Positions 52,368 to 55,097 of a DNA stretch of 55,097 bases are shown here, in pieces (the stretch's first letter is position 1; every line of letters begins with the position of its first letter). Source of the stretch: Flavobacteriales bacterium. Its GTDB lineage: Bacteria; Bacteroidota; Bacteroidia; Flavobacteriales; UBA7430. The position numbers and the translations under genes are program-made. The stretch covers positions 19,750 to 74,846 of the forward strand of contig NZJX01000015.1 in assembly GCA_002692065.1 (NCBI GenBank). Direction: 5' to 3'. The notes under the pieces were generated by a model. That model was not told the origin of the DNA. It worked only from the letters and a program-made list of their open reading frames with translations, and did not search any database.

Positions 52368-53191
52368 ATTTTGATGCTTTACTAAAATTTTTTGAAAGAA
52401 TTGATCCAATATTGGGTGCATTTATTGCTTCTTTATTTACATGGTTATTAACAGCTTTAGGCTCTTCTTTGGTTTTTTTTATAAAAATATTAAATAGGCA
52501 ATTATTAGATGGTATGCTTGGTTTTACAGGTGGAGTTATGATAGCAGCATCATATTGGTCTCTATTGGCACCAGCTATAGAAATGACCCCTGAAGTTTCC
52601 CCCAATTTACCTATTTGGTTTCCTTCATCTGTAGGTTTCGTAATGGGTGCTTTTTTTCTTTTCTTTCTCGATAAATTTATGCCCCATTTACATATTAATT
52701 TTGATAATTCCGAAGGAATTAAAACCAATTGGCAAAAAACAACTTTGCTTGTCCTTGCGATTACATTACATAATATACCAGAAGGTCTAGCAGTTGGAGT
52801 ATTATTTGGAGCTGTATCTCATGGATTACCTGGAGCTGAAATTTCGACTGCCTTAGTCCTAGCTATTGGTATTGCACTTCAAAACTTTCCAGAGGGAATA
52901 GCAGTTTCAATGCCTTTAAGAAGGCAAGGAGTAAGTAGATTTAGAGCATTTTGGTTTGGTCAACTTTCTGCTATTGTAGAGCCAATATTTGCTGTTATTG
53001 GAGCTATTTTAGTCGTTTATACCCTACCAATTTTACCTTACGCATTAGCTTTTGCAGCTGGAGCGATGATTTATATTGTAATAGAAGAGGTTGTACCTGA
53101 ATCTCAGCAAGACAATTATACTGATACATCAACAATTGGCTTTATTATTGGTTTTGTTATTATGATGATTTTAGATACCTCTCTTGGTTAA
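52361..53191 (+). CDS. ZIP-family metal transporter
   Basis: Inner-membrane divalent metal importer of 276 residues with about eight membrane segments. The metal-binding helices carry TLHNIPEGLAVGVLFGAV (~131-148) and ALQNFPEGIAVSMPL (~174-188), as in ZupT/ZIP proteins; a third has GAMIYIVIEEVVPES (~240-254). It overlaps the regulator gene by seven bases. With the divergent TonB receptor it would complete a two-membrane metal uptake route. It ends four bases inside the convergent lipoprotein gene. Confidence 0.92.
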   Translation: MLNFDALLKFFERIDPILGAFIASLFTWLLTALGSSLVFFIKILNRQLLDGMLGFTGGVMIAASYWSLLAPAIEMTPEVSPNLPIWFPSSVGFVMGAFFLFFLDKFMPHLHINFDNSEGIKTNWQKTTLLVLAITLHNIPEGLAVGVLFGAVSHGLPGAEISTALVLAIGIALQNFPEGIAVSMPLRRQGVSRFRAFWFGQLSAIVEPIFAVIGAILVVYTLPILPYALAFAAGAMIYIVIEEVVPESQQDNYTDTSTIGFIIGFVIMMILDTSLG

Positions 53192-54654
53192 TAAACTTTT
53201 TCGATTGCACCAATATCTGGGGCTTTGTCATTTATACGATTATTCCCAAATATGTCATTTGGATATAAAATTGATATTTGATTGTCTCCAGAGTTTATTA
53301 GGGGCGAAATCGAATCAATTTGGAAATCATATTCTATATTCTGTAAGTTTAAAATTCTTGGATTTTGATTAAAGATTACATTAGAAAAAACCTCATAATT
53401 ACTCGTATCTAATGTATTAGGATCAACTTTTACTAAAGAATTTTTAAATAAATAATTAAAATCACCAAATTCTGTTTTTTCAATAAATATTTCATTTTCA
53501 AGATTTCCATATACTACAGTATTGATAAAATTTGCATTTATCATTGGTCTAATCTGTTCATTCCCAAAAATATCTTCGTAAAAATTACTCATTCTTAAAG
53601 ATGGATATTGATTATTTGACAATAAGTTACAATGAATAAAATTGTAATCTCCACCAGCAAAAAGAAAAACATTATTAATTAAATTATTAAATATAAAACA
53701 ATTAATTGCTTCGATTTTACTGCTATATGAGAGGATTCCATAATATGAGTGGTTTGTAATTACACAATTTTCAATTTTCAATTTTGGACTAATATTTTGA
53801 GAAATAGTATCTATATGAATACCAATTTGACCATTTTTTATTAGTGTATTTGTAATTTCATTATTATCACTATTTGAAGTTAACCATATTTTACCCCACT
53901 GGCCAGGAAGTTCATTGTAATATTCGTCTAATCTATCTGATGTAATTTGTATTGAATTGTAATAATTACCATTTATTTTTATACTACTCTTATTATTTAT
54001 TGATTCCCAAAATTCACCTACAATTATGTTAGAATTATAATGTAAATAGATTTTAACTCCATCAAGAATTTCTAAAGTTGCTCCATTTTCAATTATTAAA
54101 TTACCAATTATTACATGAGGTTTGTCATTTGTCCAGGTTGAATTTTGGGATATTTTATGGTAATGGAAGGTATCAATTTGAGAATTTTCAGAATTTTCAA
54201 TTAAAATATATGAATTACTAGTATGAAAATGTGCATCTTGCCCCCAAGCAATTAATTTTAAATATTTTGATTTATTTCTTGATCTAAAAGATATTGAATC
54301 CAAATGAATAAGTGGGTTATTTGAATTATTTGGGTTAATTGTGACTTCTACAAAAATAAAAATACTATCATTAGCTCTAATATTTATATTGCTTGCATAA
54401 TTTTCATTACCATCAACATTAATCCTAAATGGAGAATTGCTACTTGCCAAGTTAATTTCATCAATTTTGATATCATAATTTGAATTATTATATACTGAAA
54501 ATTTTTTTGTTATACTCCCGGTTGTAGTAAATATTGTATCAAACATAACAGAGTCTGTTGAAAAAGAGATATTAAGACTTTTTTTAAAGTCATTGATATC
54601 TTTTCTGCATGAAATCAAAATAAGTATGATAAAAATGATTTTATAATTTTTCAT
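53188..54654 (-). CDS. lipoprotein with right-handed beta-helix domain
   Basis: Predicted lipoprotein of 488 residues. The signal peptide ends in lipobox LISC (~13-16). The N-terminal part is beta-sandwich-like (SFSTDSVMFDTIFTTTGSIT...KFSVYNNSNYDIKI), as in choice-of-anchor proteins. A parallel beta-helix (~185-420) follows, with repeated N/I-rich rungs such as NCVITNHSYYGILSYSSKIE. The end reads RINDKAPDIGAIEKVY, the end pattern of choice-of-anchor Q proteins. Likely an outer-membrane or surface protein; carbohydrate binding is possible but no catalytic residues were identified. Confidence 0.78.
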   Translation of the reverse strand: MKNYKIIFIILILISCRKDINDFKKSLNISFSTDSVMFDTIFTTTGSITKKFSVYNNSNYDIKIDEINLASSNSPFRINVDGNENYASNINIRANDSIFIFVEVTINPNNSNNPLIHLDSISFRSRNKSKYLKLIAWGQDAHFHTSNSYILIENSENSQIDTFHYHKISQNSTWTNDKPHVIIGNLIIENGATLEILDGVKIYLHYNSNIIVGEFWESINNKSSIKINGNYYNSIQITSDRLDEYYNELPGQWGKIWLTSNSDNNEITNTLIKNGQIGIHIDTISQNISPKLKIENCVITNHSYYGILSYSSKIEAINCFIFNNLINNVFLFAGGDYNFIHCNLLSNNQYPSLRMSNFYEDIFGNEQIRPMINANFINTVVYGNLENEIFIEKTEFGDFNYLFKNSLVKVDPNTLDTSNYEVFSNVIFNQNPRILNLQNIEYDFQIDSISPLINSGDNQISILYPNDIFGNNRINDKAPDIGAIEKVY

Positions 54655-54733
54655 TTTTAATTATTTAATTACAAATAAACACATTCTATTTTTATTTTTA
54701 TTAAAAATAAATTTAAGATTATTATTTTTTTTT

Positions 54734-54741
54734 TAAATTTG
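54734..54741 (+). promoter_or_regulatory. -7 box for rpmE2
   Basis: TAAATTTG, ending 20 bases before the L31 ATG. Confidence 0.5.
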
Positions 54742-54761
54742 CAAATATTAAATTTAATATA

Positions 54762-55013
54762 ATGAAAGAAGGAATTCATCCAGAAAATTACAGGTTAGTT
54801 GTCATAAAAGATATGTCAAATGGGGAAACATTTTTCACTAAATCTTGTGCTGATTCTAAAGAAAATATCAAAATTGATGGCAAAGAATACCCCTTAATTA
54901 AAAGAGAAATTACAAACACTTCTCATCCATTTTATACTGGTAAAATGAAACTTGTTGATTCAGCAGGAAGAATTGATAAGTTTAGAAATAAATATTCTAA
55001 AAGTTCTAAATAA
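54762..55013 (+). CDS. rpmE2: 50S ribosomal protein L31, type B
   Basis: Protein of 83 residues: MKEGIHPENYRLVVIKDMS, GETFFTKSCADSKENIKI, YPLIKREITNTSHPFYTGK and GRIDKFRNKY. It lacks the CxxC zinc pair of type A L31, so it is the type B (zinc-independent) form. In other phyla this paralogue replaces the zinc form when zinc is scarce; in Bacteroidota it is often the only L31. Confidence 0.96.
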   Translation: MKEGIHPENYRLVVIKDMSNGETFFTKSCADSKENIKIDGKEYPLIKREITNTSHPFYTGKMKLVDSAGRIDKFRNKYSKSSK

Positions 55014-55070
55014 TTTTTTATTAATTATATCTTAATTGTTATTAGTAAATAAAATTCTTATAATTGTATA

Positions 55071-55097
55071 ATGAGATTTGTTTTATTTGATGATAAC
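55071..55097 (+). CDS. start of a gene cut by the window edge, possibly a GlmU-family sugar nucleotidyltransferase
   Basis: Nine codons, MRFVLFDDN, open to the right edge. The start resembles the putative sugar nucleotidyltransferases (GlmU-family, M.YVLFDG...) that often follow the type B L31 gene in Bacteroidota. The assignment rests on nine residues and position only. Confidence 0.35.

Noticed and set aside
52318-52728. Minus-strand frame of 136 codons opposite the ZIP transporter
   Set aside because: Antisense shadow of a conserved membrane-protein gene.
1-55097. Insertion sequences, prophage, integrase or att-like direct repeats near the two tRNA genes
   Set aside because: No transposase, integrase or phage-like protein is encoded, and no duplicated tRNA 3' ends were noticed.

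Overview
The window is very AT-rich (roughly three quarters A+T) and densely packed. It looks like part of the chromosome of a streamlined, probably marine, member of the Flavobacteriia (Bacteroidota). The evidence is a type IX secretion C-terminal sorting domain, many lipoproteins and TonB-dependent receptors, -7 promoter boxes of the Bacteroidota type TAnnTTTG, ribosomal neighbourhoods of this phylum (rpmG-DUF4295-ftsY), BshC, and a carotenoid/photolyase island typical of surface-water flavobacteria. I see no phage, plasmid, insertion sequence or CRISPR array, and no gene-free stretch longer than 300 bases.

Layout. 1-1904 (minus): ribosomal protein S16 with a repeat-bearing tail that runs off the left edge, then an acyl-CoA dehydrogenase. 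1978-8175 (plus): a small lipoprotein, a Glu/Leu/Phe/Val dehydrogenase, a NhaD antiporter, an ExbB-ExbD-TonB set and folC. Then tRNA-Val, a strong terminator, SelO and a secreted protein. 11378-17847 (plus): a compact outer-membrane uptake locus of DUF4856 lipoprotein, imelysin-like lipoprotein, HTTM membrane protein, FecA-like TonB receptor and DCC-family thiol protein. 17853-26164: a light-response island with crtZ-crtB-crtI, a divergent CarH-type B12/MerR regulator, an SRPBCC protein, an SDR without the usual tyrosine, photolyase, a CPBP-like membrane protein, glutathione peroxidase and a DUF4442 protein. 26178-35791: a T9SS-sorted Asp-box protein, flippase, glycosyltransferase, tRNA-His, thioredoxin, a POT peptide transporter, a dipeptidyl peptidase IV gene interrupted by an in-frame TAA, and a zinc peptidase. 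35838-43659 (plus): surE, a small membrane protein, lpxB, an M1 peptidase, rpmG, DUF4295, ftsY, bshC and trhO. 43741-49475 (plus): kynA, paaABCD, gcvT, comB and an exonuclease, several of them overlapping. 49459-53191: a TonB receptor with a CxxC plug motif, a DtxR/MntR regulator and a ZIP transporter. The window ends with a beta-helix lipoprotein, type B L31 and the first codons of another gene.

Main points of interest. (1) The promoters of crtI, the SDR and the glutathione peroxidase-CPBP-photolyase operon share the composite TAnnTTTGTATA, in which a CarH/LitR-like half-site overlaps the -7 box; this suggests one light-controlled regulon. (2) In the DUF4856/imelysin/HTTM/receptor/DCC operon, the HTTM protein keeps the Lys-containing motif of vitamin-K-dependent carboxylase, and a perfect 14-bp hairpin separates the first two genes. 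(3) The dipeptidyl peptidase IV reading frame is intact except for one TAA. (4) The S16 tail carries an exact 36-bp tandem repeat.
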